Source: DATBHM01 sp963772375
GTDB taxonomy: Bacteria > Actinomycetota > UBA4738 > JACQTL01
DNA length: 64,000 nt
Reading direction: 5' to 3'
NCBI GenBank assembly: GCA_963772375.1
Contig: CAVYXG010000005.1
Span: 248,001 to 312,000, forward strand
Shown here: positions 24,971-34,490 of the stretch, one piece after another
How the letters are laid out: the number at the start of each line of letters is the position of its first letter
Numbering within the stretch: the stretch's first letter is position 1
Translations under genes and position numbers: made by a program
Notes under the pieces: generated by a model
What the model saw: the letters and a program-made list of their open reading frames with translations, nothing else
The model's database searches: none
Told to the model about the DNA's origin: nothing

Positions 24971-27707
24971 TCACGCGGGAGGCGCCCATCGAGCGATGTT
25001 GTCGGAGCCCTTCCGGCCGGCGGTTCCGAAGTCGCCCGCGACCCAGATGCCGTCGGGCGCCGCATCGAGGCCGCTCGCGTACGGAGGCACACCGCAGCTG
25101 CCATCCGGGCATCCGAGCGCGCTCCCCATCGTCGACCACGTCGAGGACTGCGGGTTCCACTGGGCGACGCCGCGCGCGGCGAGCCCCCCGGCGGTCGGGA
25201 AGTCTCCGGCGACGTACAACTTCCCCCCGGCCGACGCGAGTGACGCCACCGAGTCGCCCCTGGTGTCGTGGCCGGCCCCGGACTTCAGCTGCTTCCACCG
25301 GGTCTTCGTGCTGTTGAGCACGGCCACTCCGAGGCTCGCGACGTTGTTCGCCGCCACCTGGTTCGGGGACATGTGGAGGATCCCCACGTGGTCGAAGAAC
25401 CCGCCGACGTAAAGCGTGGTCCCGACCCGGAGCAGCGTCTCGACGTTCCCCGGTGCCGCGCCGGCGCCGGACCCCACCGTCACCCCGCACCCGAACGGGT
25501 AGTACCACTTTCCCGGGGGTCGAAGTGTTCCACATGATGAAGCCGTTGATGTCGTAGCCCGACACGGTCTCGCACGGGGCCGTGCCGTGCTGGGTGCCGC
25601 CGTGGTCGCACGGGCTGTTCCGGACGCAGTCGGAGAGGTCACCGCCGAGGAACACCCACTTGCCGTCGAACGCGATCGCGGTGATCCCGCCGGCGCCGAA
25701 CACTGGACCGAGCTTCGTCCACCCGGCCCTGCCGGTGAGCGCCGTGCCGAGCTTCCACCGCGCCACCGGGGCGCCGACCGGCTTCCCACCTGCCTTGTCG
25801 AACGAGCCGCCCGCGTACAGGTACCCGGCCGAGACGCGTAGGACCTGCACGATGCCGTCGGTCCCGCCGCCGACCGCGTGCCAGTGTCCGCTCGAGTAGA
25901 CCGCGATGTTGTGCGCGGCCACGCCGCTCACGGACGAGAAGTCCCCGCCGATGAACACCTGCTGCTTGTCCACGGCGATCGCGAACACCATGGGCCCGGC
26001 CACGGTCGAGCCGCCGGCCACGCCGGGTCCCATGCCGTGCCACGCCGAGCCGTCCCACCGGGAGATGCCCCGCGTCAGCGCCGGCCCGGTCTGGTCGAAC
26101 GACCCGCCGACGTACTCGCTTCCGCCGCCGTGGGCCACCGCCAGCGCGAACCCCCGGCCGTTCTCGCCGGTCGTAACGCCCTGGCCGAGGGTCGACCACG
26201 TCGTGCCGTTCAGCACGCCGATGTCGTCGACGAGCAGCGCACTCTGGATCGGCCCGCCGGTGTCGAACGCACCACCGACGTACACGCCCCCCGCCGGCTT
26301 GTCGGCGATGGCGTTCACCGTGGACGGCAGCTGCGCGATCGGGAGCACCGTCCAGGCAGGCGACCCGAGATCGAACGACGCGAACCCACCCTTCGTCGCC
26401 GTCGGCCCGGGCATGACGTGATCGAACGACCCCCCGACGAACAGCCTGCCCCCGCCGACGTGGAGCGAGTCGACCACACCCTCCTCGCCCGAATGCGTCA
26501 CGCCGGAGTCGGTGCCGTCGAGCGCATGCCACGACGAACCGCTCCACACGGCGAGCGAGTTCACGTTGGTCGATCCGGCCTGCGTGAAGTCGCCGCCCAC
26601 GTACAGGCTGGAGCCGTCCGGGGCCAGGGCGTCGACCTCGGCGTCGAAGAAGCCATTGGTGATGCCGCCGCCGAGCGCGCTCCACGATGAGGTGCCGGTG
26701 TTCCACTGGGCGACGTCGGCGCGTCCGTGGTGCCGGCGGAGTCGAAGCTCCCGCCCGCGTACAGCGTCGTTCCGGACATGGCGAGGGCGTGGACGTCGCC
26801 GGGGATGTCGGGGCAGTCGGCGCACGTATACAGACCCCTGCCGAGCGCGCTCCACGACGAGCCGTTCCACCGGGCGATGCTGTTGACGTTCGTGCTCCCC
26901 GCCCGGCCGAACGATCCTGCGGCGAACAGGTTCGAACCCGACACGGCGAGCGCCTCGACCCGTACGAAGCAGAAGTCGCACGCCGAGCCGGCCGAGATCC
27001 CGGCGCCGAGCGCGCTCCACGTGTTCGTCTGCGTGTCGTAGGCCGCGACGTCGCTCACCGTCACGGCCGTCGATCCGTTCATCCCCTGGTTGAAGATGCC
27101 GCCGACGAACAGGGTGGTGCCGGAGAGCGCGAGCGCGTCGACCTCGGGGCTCTCGTCCTGCGGCGCGCCATGGAGGCCGCCGGAGAGATCGTTCCAGGCC
27201 CGCCCGTCCCACCGCAGCACGAGCGAGTGGAGCGCGCCGCCGGCGAACGAGAACACGCCGCCGACGTAGACGTCGGTGCCGTCGACGGCGATGGCGTTCA
27301 GGCCGCTCGAGTTGATGCCGTTCTGCACGCCGGGGAGGCCGAAGCGATCGTCCCAGTTGGCATCCGCGGGGTTTCGCGTCCGGGAGGTCCGGGATGCCTG
27401 CGGCGCAGCATCGGCCCCAGTGCCCGCTCGCATCAGGTGGGGTGCGCCATCCCGGCCGAGGACCATCCGGTAGCCGCGGGCGCTGAAGCTCCCCGACACG
27501 TCAGCACCGGTCCGGATCGAGCCGTCCGGCCGGAGGATGGACGCCACGCCGGCCGGCCGGCCGGGGAGCGCCGACGGCGGGCTCCGTTCCCGGCTCCGCG
27601 GTGGCGGTGGTCACCGTGGTCGCCGTAAGGGCGACCACCGACGCCACCAGGACGGACAGCACGGCGCGCGAAACGTGGACACGCCGGAGGTGCTTGCGGA
27701 ATCGCAT
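24971..27707 (-). pseudogene. Large exported beta-propeller repeat protein, broken by three frameshifts
   Basis: Starting at ATG 27707 (GGAGG upstream) a clear signal peptide ('VSRAVLSVLVASVVALTATTV') leads into about 900 codons of repeats. The units have the form 'LYVGGSFDxAGxxxxNSIARWNGSSWSALG'-like in pieces no longer than one strand each. The reading frame changes three times: inside a GGCC repeat near 27551-27566, near 26715-26725 and near a C/G run at about 25515-25535. All three segments keep good protein sequence on both sides. Either the gene decayed very recently or the assembly has single-base indels here. The repeats resemble the kelch/Rax2-like propellers of surface proteins. Confidence 0.8.
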
Positions 27708-27856
27708 CTCGAATCTCCCTCCTCGCCCGCGCGCGGCGGAAGATGCGGACACGCGGGCACCCCAAGCCGCTGGCATACGGCTCGTCGAAGATGGGCCCGA
27801 ACCAGGGCAAATGCCAACACAGGGCCCGTTCAGGACGTACCGACGGTTTCCGGGGC

Positions 27857-27878
27857 GAACCCGTTTTGCGAACGGTTC
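27857..27878 (-). terminator. Hairpin after the PH-like membrane protein gene
   Basis: GAACCCGTT and AACGGTTC pair around TTGCG with one bulged C. The structure lies 6 bases past the stop of the upstream minus-strand gene and before the propeller gene promoter region, so it probably ends that transcript. Confidence 0.5.
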
Positions 27879-27884
27879 AGTCCT

Positions 27885-28358
27885 TCACGCAGCGACGTCC
27901 GAGTGGGATGCCGGCCCGATCTCGTCCGGTCGCTGCTCCCCGTCGGAGAGCGCCAGGGAGACGTCGAACTCATAGTCCCGGCAGAACCGCACGTCGAACC
28001 GCCGGCCGTCGGCTCGCTCGATGCGGACCGACTTGTTCGGCATCCCCAGCAGCACGAGGAGGATCCCGGCCACCGCCATCGCCACGATGGCCGCGACGGG
28101 CGGACCCAGGAGGAAGATCATCGCCACCAGGGCTCCAGCCGCGGCAAGGGCATCGAGTCGCACGACCGTCCGGAACCGGAAGGAGGCGAGCTCACCCCGA
28201 GGGAGCTCGATCCGCCGCCGTCGCAGCGGGATGCACCCGAAGAGCGCCGACCGATCCTCGATCGTCACCGATCGATCGCCGGTGAAGACACGAACGCGCA
28301 GATAGGGCGTCAGCCGGTGGACCGGCAACACCATCGATGCCATCCATGACTCGTCCAT
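27885..28358 (-). CDS. Two-helix membrane protein with PH-like (YdbS-type) domain
   Basis: 157 residues from an ATG with GAGGAGG upstream. The N-terminal part has short beta strands ('YLRVRVFTGDRSVTIED', 'IELPRGELASFRF'). A hydrophobic hairpin of two helices follows (about residues 70-108), then another strand pair ('SVRIERADGRRFDVRF'). This arrangement is like small bacterial pleckstrin-homology membrane proteins, but the match is loose. No enzymatic motif. It is transcribed away from the HAL gene. Confidence 0.6.
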   Translation of the reverse strand: MDESWMASMVLPVHRLTPYLRVRVFTGDRSVTIEDRSALFGCIPLRRRRIELPRGELASFRFRTVVRLDALAAAGALVAMIFLLGPPVAAIVAMAVAGILLVLLGMPNKSVRIERADGRRFDVRFCRDYEFDVSLALSDGEQRPDEIGPASHSDVAA

Positions 28359-28515
28359 GGGAGCCTCCTCGTTGCCATCGTGGACGAGAAGGCCTCGTCA
28401 CGGACCGTACGGCCGGCCCCTGTTCGCCGGGACGACCGGGAGGTCGCCCAGGTCGTCGGGACGGCCGTGCCGTCAGGCCCAGCGGGCCTTCGAGCCACTC
28501 CTGCGACGCGATCGA

Positions 28516-28731
28516 TCACGCCTCCGCCGAACGCAAGCGGGCTCGAGCGTCTCTGAGGGCGAAGATCGGAACGAAGTCCCGCACCCGTGCGCGGCGATAC
28601 CCCTCCAGGGCGGTTCGAGCGGCGTCCTGGATGGTGGCATCCGGGAGGCGTCCACCGAATTCGTATTGCAGCTCTCGTTCGAGGCGTGGAAGGGGATCGT
28701 GGTCCTTTCCGGGTCGGTTCGATGGTGCCAT
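28516..28731 (-). CDS. Small three-helix-bundle dimerisation domain protein
   Basis: 71 residues from the ATG at 28731. The sequence 'LERELQYEFGGRLPDATIQDAARTAL', broken here into its first helix and turn, continues to 'GYRRARVRDFVPIFALRDARARLR'. The pattern Glu-x-Phe-Gly...Val-Arg-Asp-Phe-Val-Pro-hydrophobic is typical of a small actinobacterial family annotated as three-helix-bundle dimerisation proteins. An upstream open extension of 60 codons lacks helical character and overlaps the region before the HAL gene, so I reject it. Role unknown. Confidence 0.65.
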   Translation of the reverse strand: MAPSNRPGKDHDPLPRLERELQYEFGGRLPDATIQDAARTALEGYRRARVRDFVPIFALRDARARLRSAEA

Positions 28732-29084
28732 GGCCCTCCGTGTCCTCTCCGTGCTGGATCGAGGCGACGCTACGAGTCGCCCAGAGGGGCGTTCGTGGCC
28801 GAGGGGCCCGGGACTTCTCGGGACGGTCGCCAAGGCGGCAGGCCACATTCCCCCGACAGGGCCTTCGACAGGTGAATCGCATACGAACTCGAGGATCTCC
28901 TCCCGGTGCACGGCTCGCCCTCCTGACTCCCGCGACGGGCGGCCCGCAGGGTGGGGGCCGGTCGACCCGCGAGCGCCCAGCCGCCCCGGCTGACGATGGA
29001 CGAAGGCGGCGTCGCCTCATCCAGGCGCCGACGAGCAACGTCCGGTCCGGGTGGATCGGATTCGATCGCGGGAAGGGGTGGGCC
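28732..29084 (+). other. Intergenic region upstream of the ammonia-lyase gene
   Basis: No gene is supported. Both strands have open frames of mostly Arg, Gly and Pro with no domain signal. The promoter of the ammonia-lyase gene should lie here, but I cannot pick a clear -10/-35 pair. GGGGTGGG just before the ATG may serve as its ribosome-binding site. Confidence 0.4.
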
Positions 29085-30626
29085 ATGACGACGGTGCTCG
29101 ACGGTTCGTCGCTCACGGTCGAGCGGCTGGTGCGGATCGCCCGCGGCCAGGACTCCGTCGTGCTCGATCCCGGCGCCGTGGACCGGATCCGGCGATGCCG
29201 GGCCATGCTCGAGGAGAAGCTCCGCGCCCACGAGGTCATGTACGGGACCAACACGGGGATCGGCGAGTTCTCGGAGATCGTGCTCACCGATGATCAGGTG
29301 GAGCGGTTCCAGCGTTACCTCGTGTACAACCACGCGGCGGGGATCGGGGAACCCGCCCCCGAGGAGGTCGTGCGGGCCGCGATGGCCGGACGCGTCAACG
29401 TCCATGCCCGCGGGCGCTCGGCCGTCCGCCCGGAGATCCCCGAGACCCTCGTCGAGATGCTGAACCGGGGGGTCACCCCGGTGGTGTGCCAGCGCGGATC
29501 GGTCGGCGCGAGCGGCGACCTGGCGCCGATGGCGCAGATCGCGCTGCTGATGTTGGGCGAGGGCGAGGCGACCTTCGGGGGTGAGCGCCTCCCCGGGCGG
29601 GTCGCGATGGAGCGGGCCGGGATCCACGTGCCGGGACTCGAGGCACGGGACGGGCTCGCGACCATCAACGGCTCCAACGTCCTCACGGCGATGAGCGCGC
29701 TGCTGCTGTTCGACGCGGACCGGTGGCTCCGCCAAGCGGAGATCGCGTGCGCGATGTCCCTCGAGGCCCTGCTGGCGAACCTCAAGCCGTACGACCGCCG
29801 CGTGCACGAGCTGCGCGGTTTCCCGGGCGCGATCCGTAGCGCGCGGGCGATCATGCGGTGCATCGACGGCAGCGATCTCCAGGCCGGCCGGATCGCGACC
29901 AAGGTCCAGGACGCCTACTCGATGCGATCCTCGCCCCAGGTGATCGGGGCGGCGCACGATGCGGTGGCGTGGGCCCGTACCCAGGTGGAGATCGAGCTCA
30001 ACGGCGTCGGAGACAACCCGCTGTTCCTCACGGACGAGCGGATCACGCTCACGGGCGCGAACTTCCAGGGGACCCCGGTCGCGCTGCCGATGGAGATGGT
30101 CGGGCAGGCCATCACGATGGTGTCCGTGCTGTCCGAGCGACGGCTCAACCGTCTGGAGAACCCCGCGCTCAGCCAGGGGCTCCCGGCCTTCTTGACGCAC
30201 GATCCCGGGATGTTCTCGGGGCTGATGCTCAGCCAGTACGTGGCGGACACGACCGTGGTCGAGCAGCGCATGCTGGCCGCGCCCGCGGCGACCCAGTCGA
30301 TCCCGGCCGCGGCGGACCAGGAGGACTTCGTGTCCATGGGGATGAACACGGCGATCAAGAACCGCCAGATCCTCGAGGACGCGTACGCCGTCCTGGGCAT
30401 CGAGTTCATGGCCGCCGCGCAGGCGCTCGACTTCCGTGACTTCCACCACGGCAAGGGCGTCCACATCGCCCACGAGGTGATCCGCCGCCACGTCGAGCAC
30501 CTCGACGAGGACCGCCCTCTGCACGTCGACCACGACCGGATGCAGGAACTGGTGCGCTCGGGCGAGATCCTCGACGCCGTGGAGTCGGCCCTCGGCCCGC
30601 TGGACGCCGCTCCGCCGGAGGACTGA
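29085..30626 (+). CDS. hutH: Histidine ammonia-lyase-like aromatic amino acid lyase
   Basis: 513 residues from the ATG at 29085. The MIO cofactor triad Ala142-Ser143-Gly144 lies in 'GSVGASGDLAPMA', and Tyr53 in 'VMYGTNTGIGEF' is the catalytic base position. Selectivity positions favour histidine: 'YNHAAGIGEP' keeps a His at 83 where PALs have Phe-Leu, and 'ADQEDFVSMG' keeps the Glu that contacts the substrate imidazole. HutH usually reads Q-E-D-H-V-S-M; here the His is Phe. The enzyme would deaminate L-histidine to urocanate. No hutU, hutI or hutG is nearby, so a biosynthetic or non-histidine substrate remains possible. Confidence 0.9.
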   Translation: MTTVLDGSSLTVERLVRIARGQDSVVLDPGAVDRIRRCRAMLEEKLRAHEVMYGTNTGIGEFSEIVLTDDQVERFQRYLVYNHAAGIGEPAPEEVVRAAMAGRVNVHARGRSAVRPEIPETLVEMLNRGVTPVVCQRGSVGASGDLAPMAQIALLMLGEGEATFGGERLPGRVAMERAGIHVPGLEARDGLATINGSNVLTAMSALLLFDADRWLRQAEIACAMSLEALLANLKPYDRRVHELRGFPGAIRSARAIMRCIDGSDLQAGRIATKVQDAYSMRSSPQVIGAAHDAVAWARTQVEIELNGVGDNPLFLTDERITLTGANFQGTPVALPMEMVGQAITMVSVLSERRLNRLENPALSQGLPAFLTHDPGMFSGLMLSQYVADTTVVEQRMLAAPAATQSIPAAADQEDFVSMGMNTAIKNRQILEDAYAVLGIEFMAAAQALDFRDFHHGKGVHIAHEVIRRHVEHLDEDRPLHVDHDRMQELVRSGEILDAVESALGPLDAAPPED

Positions 30627-30846
30627 GGAGTCGTCCCTGCGTTCCGGTTGAGCCTTCCGGCCAGCCGGGCTCCGACGCGACGGCCGTCACGGCACCCCTG
30701 ATGCGGAGCATCGCGATCTCGTGGCCCTCGCCGCCGAGGACTATCCACAACATCCCCGGAGTCGGACCGACCGATGGTGGCTCCCCGCGCACCTCGGCGG
30801 CACCGCCTCCACCGTGGAACAGGGCCTGGCCCTGTCGGAAGCGGCG

Positions 30847-31791
30847 TCAGCGAGACGTCGGGCCGTGCGGGCCGGGACGTCCGGTCGGCCGGCGCCGAAA
30901 CCGGGCTGAGGCGCCGGCGGACATCGGCACATCCTCGACCGCCCCGGATGGGGTGGATTCGATGAACTCCAGCACGACACGAACGAACTCCTCCGGCCGA
31001 TCCTGCTGGGGCCAGTGTCCGACGCCCTCGAACACGTGCAGGAGGCTTCCCGCCATCGCCTCGTGGGCGGCCCGGGCATGCGCCACGGGCACGATGGGGT
31101 CGCGGTCGCCCCACACGATCATCGAGGGGACGCGGGATGCCAGGTGCAGGCGGTTGGTCGCGCTGACGGCCTGGCCGCTCGGGTCGACGACCGAGTGCAG
31201 CGTCCGGAAGAACGCATGACGCGTGTTCCCCTCCGCCAGCGATTCGTATCCCTGCCACACCTCGTCGAACGACGCCGGAAGCGGGAATCCGATGCGTTGC
31301 AGCCATCGCATCACCGCACCGGCCCTTGTCCGAACCGCCGGCACGAACGCGGGCCCCACGAGGTGCTCGACGCCGGGGAAGCTCAGCGCCCGGAAGATCA
31401 GTCCGACCTCCTTTCCCAGACCGCCGCTTCCCACCAGCACCAACCGTTCGCACCGGTCGGGGTACTGGTAGGCGAACTGCAGGACCACCCCGCCCCCCAG
31501 GGAATGTCCGATGAGGGTGGCCCGGTCGTGGCCGAGGGCGTCCATGAGGTCCCGGATCCCGTTCGCGAGCGCGCCGAGCGAGTAGTCCCCCGCGGCCTTC
31601 GTGGAGCCGCCGTGACCGAGGAGGTCAGGGGCCACCACGCTCGCGCACTCGGCCAATCCGGGCATGACCTTGCCCCAGGTCGTGGAGCTTCCGGCGATGC
31701 CGTGCACCAGGATCACCGAGGGACCCGACCCCGCCGCCAGATACCCGATGTCGTGGCCGTGGATCTCGATGTGCTGGAGTTCCACGATCAT
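30847..31791 (-). CDS. Alpha/beta-hydrolase
   Basis: About 314 residues from the ATG at 31791. The catalytic triad is visible: Ser in 'LIGHSLGGGVVLQ', Asp in 'VWGDRDPIVPVAH' and His in 'FEGVGHWPQQD'. The oxyanion loop 'LVHGIAGSSTTW' precedes them. An upstream TTG at 31827 would overlap the desaturase gene and has no better ribosome-binding site. A basic, low-complexity tail of 30 residues follows the fold. The gene lies 19 bp after the desaturase stop on the same strand, so the two are probably co-transcribed. An ester or lactone of lipid origin is a reasonable substrate guess. Confidence 0.88.
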   Translation of the reverse strand: MIVELQHIEIHGHDIGYLAAGSGPSVILVHGIAGSSTTWGKVMPGLAECASVVAPDLLGHGGSTKAAGDYSLGALANGIRDLMDALGHDRATLIGHSLGGGVVLQFAYQYPDRCERLVLVGSGGLGKEVGLIFRALSFPGVEHLVGPAFVPAVRTRAGAVMRWLQRIGFPLPASFDEVWQGYESLAEGNTRHAFFRTLHSVVDPSGQAVSATNRLHLASRVPSMIVWGDRDPIVPVAHARAAHEAMAGSLLHVFEGVGHWPQQDRPEEFVRVVLEFIESTPSGAVEDVPMSAGASARFRRRPTGRPGPHGPTSR

Positions 31792-31810
31792 TCGCTCGTC
31801 GCCGCACCCA

Positions 31811-32884
31811 TCAGTCCAGTCGAGCAACCCGTCCCCGTCGCGCCGGCTCGAACGCCGCCGCCTCCGGTCGGATCGCGTCGCCGGACACCCTACGGCGGGC
31901 CGCGATCGCCTGCTGGTCCGGGAGGCGGACGTTCCGGGCGACGTGCAGTTGCTCGAGCGTCCGAATGAACCGCCACGCCGGATCGAGCTGGCCCCGGAAC
32001 AGTCCGTGCCGCGCGGACGTGGGGAACGCGTGGTGGTTGTTGTGCCAGGACTCCCCGAACGAGATGACGCAGAGCGGCCAGCTGTTGCGGGACTCGTCCC
32101 GGGTCCGGAACGGGCGACGGCCGAAGAAGTGGCAGATCGAGTTGATCGACCACGTCACGTGGTGCATCAGGAAGATGCGCACGAGGCTTCCCCACAGGAA
32201 CCCGGTCAGGGCCGCGACCCACGAGCGGGTTACGGCGAACGCGATGATCGGGGGGGCCAGGAAGCTCGCCGCGACCCACAACGGGGCCCGCCGGTCGACG
32301 GCGACGAGCGTTCCGTCCGACCTGAGGTCCGGGGCCCATCGGCCGCTGTCGGTCCCGTTCGGTTGGAACAGCCACCCCATGTGCGCGTGCCACAGTCCGC
32401 GGACGACGCCCCACAGGCCGCTCCGTTGGACCAGGTGGGGCGAGTGCGGGTCGCCGTACGCGTCGGCGTACGCGTGGTGGCGCCGGTGCGTCGCGGACCA
32501 CTCGATCGGGCCGCCCTCAATGGCCATCGTCCCGGCGATCGCGAGGAAGGCCCGGACGGCCTTCGGCACCTCGAAGGACCGGTGCGTGAACAGCCGGTGG
32601 AAGCCGACCGTCACCCCAAGGATCGTGAGGACGTAGAAGCCGCCGAGCAGAGCGAGGTCGAGGGCGCCCACCCCATGGCCCCACAGCCAGGCGATCGCCA
32701 GACCCACGCCGACCAGCGGCGCGAGGGTGACGATCACCGACATCCGGCGCTGGAAGCGGAGCTCCCGGTCGCTCACGGGCCGGACCCACTTGGGGGCGGC
32801 CGGTCGCTCCTCGAGGAGCGCGCGTCGTTCGATCGAGTCGAGGGCGTCCGGCTGCCGGGCCGGCCGGTTCTTCGTTCGTTCCAT
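31811..32884 (-). CDS. Membrane acyl-CoA (delta-9-type) fatty acid desaturase
   Basis: 357 residues. The three histidine boxes of integral-membrane desaturases are present: 'HRLFTHRSF', 'THRRHHAYAD' and 'SWHNNHHAFP'. Four membrane helices bracket them. Such enzymes put a cis double bond into a fatty acyl chain using a di-iron centre and electrons from a reductase. AGGAG precedes the ATG. No reductase or ferredoxin gene is adjacent. The downstream alpha/beta-hydrolase is close enough to share its transcript. Confidence 0.93.
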   Translation of the reverse strand: MERTKNRPARQPDALDSIERRALLEERPAAPKWVRPVSDRELRFQRRMSVIVTLAPLVGVGLAIAWLWGHGVGALDLALLGGFYVLTILGVTVGFHRLFTHRSFEVPKAVRAFLAIAGTMAIEGGPIEWSATHRRHHAYADAYGDPHSPHLVQRSGLWGVVRGLWHAHMGWLFQPNGTDSGRWAPDLRSDGTLVAVDRRAPLWVAASFLAPPIIAFAVTRSWVAALTGFLWGSLVRIFLMHHVTWSINSICHFFGRRPFRTRDESRNSWPLCVISFGESWHNNHHAFPTSARHGLFRGQLDPAWRFIRTLEQLHVARNVRLPDQQAIAARRRVSGDAIRPEAAAFEPARRGRVARLD

Positions 32885-32920
32885 CAGGTCACTCCTGGGT
32901 CGTGGCGTCGGTGGTGGCGG

Positions 32921-33262
32921 TCATCTGCGTGGGTCCGAGGCCCGGGCGAGCCGGGCGCCGGGGCCGAAGTTCTTGTCGACGAGCGTGTACCGCTCGTACT
33001 CCGCGACGACCCAATCGAGCTCGGGGTTCTCGTGGTCGACGGCGATGGCGAACCACGTCGGTTCGCTCCGCACGGCCTCGTATTCGGTCGGGCTGAGGAA
33101 GATCGGAACCGTGCAGGCCCCGTCGCCGCACTCGCAGAGGTAGCCGTCCCTCCCGACCCCGTCCCCGCCGCGTCGGAGGGCGTCCTCCTTGGTCCACTCG
33201 TTCATCTCGCGGAAGACGGTCTGGTTCCTGGCTTCGGTCATGCGCCAGTCCGTGTCGGTCAT
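32921..33262 (-). CDS. Conserved small protein with a CxC...C motif, coupled to STAS gene
   Basis: 113 residues. Its start overlaps the STAS gene stop by four bases (ATGA). The N-terminal half is helical ('NQTVFREMNEWTKEDA'). The middle contains 'YLCECGDGACTVPI', three cysteines that could hold a metal, and the C-terminal half has 'LSPTEYEAVRSEPTWFAIA'. Proteins like this are seen in many actinobacteria next to stress regulators, but no function is known to me. Coupling to a STAS gene suggests a role in the same stress circuit. Confidence 0.75.
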   Translation of the reverse strand: MTDTDWRMTEARNQTVFREMNEWTKEDALRRGGDGVGRDGYLCECGDGACTVPIFLSPTEYEAVRSEPTWFAIAVDHENPELDWVVAEYERYTLVDKNFGPGARLARASDPRR

Positions 33263-33657
33263 GGCACCACCCCATCGGTGCCGGGCGCCATGAACCGCTC
33301 GATGAGCTCGACGGCATTCGTCCCGTCGAGGACTCGGGTGGTGCCGGCGAGCTCGAAGAGCTTCCGGACGGGATCGTTGACGCCGACGGCGGCGAACTCG
33401 CGGCCGTGCTCCGCGGCATCGCCGGCGACGGCCAGGACCGCCCGCAGCCCCGCCGAATCCATGGACGTCAGACCGCGGAGGTCGAGGAGGAGGTGGGGCG
33501 GGCCGCGCCCGTTCGCCTCGGCGTCAGCGCGGGCCAGGGACCGGTGGAACGAGGGGATGGTCGTGAGGTCCAACTCGCCCTCGAGGGCGATCCGTGCGAC
33601 CCCGCCCCGGACGACACACGGCGCGGCGAACGCCGGCATGGAAGCGGATCGGCTCAT
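33259..33657 (-). CDS. STAS-domain anti-sigma factor antagonist
   Basis: 132 residues. The STAS fold reads 'LEGELDLTTIPSFHRSL', 'LLLDLRGLTSMDSAGLRAV' and 'VRKLFELAGTTRVL'. Ser68, after the Asp of 'MDSAGL', matches the serine that a cognate kinase phosphorylates in SpoIIAA/RsbV-type antagonists. Unphosphorylated antagonist would bind its anti-sigma kinase and free a sigma factor. No RsbW-like kinase or sigma factor is in the window. It is the first gene of a two-gene overlap with the CxC protein. Confidence 0.88.
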   Translation of the reverse strand: MSRSASMPAFAAPCVVRGGVARIALEGELDLTTIPSFHRSLARADAEANGRGPPHLLLDLRGLTSMDSAGLRAVLAVAGDAAEHGREFAAVGVNDPVRKLFELAGTTRVLDGTNAVELIERFMAPGTDGVVP

Positions 33658-33834
33658 CGAGCGCCTTCCTGAACGAAGAACCGGCGGGTGCGGTCCTGTG
33701 GAGGCCTCGATCTAGGGCCGGGGGTCTGCGCGAACCGGTTGATGGGGTCGCGCTGCAATGAAAGTATCTGGGAAGGTCCGCCCCGTCAATGGAACGCCGT
33801 CGGCCACGCACGAAGACGGTCGCGGGGAGGTGCG

Positions 33835-34458
33835 ATGGAGACAGGCTCGCCAGAGGCGCTTCGGGTCCTCGTCACCGACGGCTTCGGCCCGAGGCTGGAC
33901 GAGATCCAGCTCGTGGTGACGAGCCTCGGCCACGAGGTCATCGCCCGCCGAGCCTCCCTGTCGGACGTCGGGCCGATCACCGTGAAGGAGCGTGCGGACG
34001 TCGCGCTCGTCATCGTGGGCGAGACGGGCGATCACGCGCTGCAGATGATCGATCGCATCGTCCACGAGGCCGCCTGCCCGGTCATCGCGATGCTCGACGT
34101 ACAGGATCGCGAGTTCGTGCGGGAGGCGGCCCGGCGCGGGATCTTCGCCTACCTGACCAGCGAAGAGGCGAAGGAGCTCCAGAGCGCGATCGACATCGTG
34201 CTCCGTCGATTCGCCGAGTACCACAACCTCGAGGGGGCGTTCGGCCGACGTGCGGTGACCGAGCGAGCCAAGGGGATCCTCATGGAACGGCACGGGGTCG
34301 ACGAACAGGCGGCGTTCGAGATGCTCCGGCGGCATGCGAGGGACACGCAGTCCAAGCTCGTGGACGTCGCGGAGATCGTGATCGGGGGCTACCGCCTGCT
34401 CCCGGCCCTCCGAGAGCGAGGACCGGCCGAGCCGGCCCGGGTCGATCCACAACCGTGA
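33835..34458 (+). CDS. ANTAR-domain antitermination regulator with a pseudo-receiver
   Basis: 207 residues from an ATG with GGGGAGG upstream. The C-terminal ANTAR domain is clear: 'GRRAVTERAKGILMERHGVDE', read here as the helix with 'ERAKGILM', followed by 'FEMLRRHARDTQSKLVDVAE'. ANTAR proteins bind paired hairpins in nascent RNA to prevent termination. The N-terminal domain folds like a receiver, but the phospho-acceptor position is 'ALVIVGETG', with no Asp, so phosphorylation is unlikely. The target RNAs are not evident nearby. The gene is divergent from the STAS pair. Confidence 0.88.
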   Translation: METGSPEALRVLVTDGFGPRLDEIQLVVTSLGHEVIARRASLSDVGPITVKERADVALVIVGETGDHALQMIDRIVHEAACPVIAMLDVQDREFVREAARRGIFAYLTSEEAKELQSAIDIVLRRFAEYHNLEGAFGRRAVTERAKGILMERHGVDEQAAFEMLRRHARDTQSKLVDVAEIVIGGYRLLPALRERGPAEPARVDPQP

Positions 34459-34468
34459 TCCCGGGGGA

Positions 34469-34490
34469 GGGCTCCCGGTGCGAGGAGCCC
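34469..34490 (+). terminator. Hairpin after the ANTAR gene
   Basis: GGGCTCC and GGAGCCC form a perfect 7-bp stem around an 8-nt loop, starting 11 bases past the stop. A two-hairpin ANTAR target is not obvious, so an ordinary terminator is the simplest reading. Confidence 0.5.

Noticed and set aside
24945..27212. A single 755-codon frame covering most of the propeller gene
   Set aside because: Only its middle part is protein-like. Its beginning and end are out of frame with the propeller repeats, so it is a product of the frameshifts and not a gene of its own.
28770..30533. Long minus-strand open frame opposite the ammonia-lyase gene
   Set aside because: The plus strand encodes a complete lyase with the MIO triad. 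The antisense frame has no motif and a composition set by codon mirroring.
31792..31827. Alternative TTG start for the alpha/beta-hydrolase
   Set aside because: It would overlap the desaturase stop, has no ribosome-binding site and adds residues not needed by the fold.
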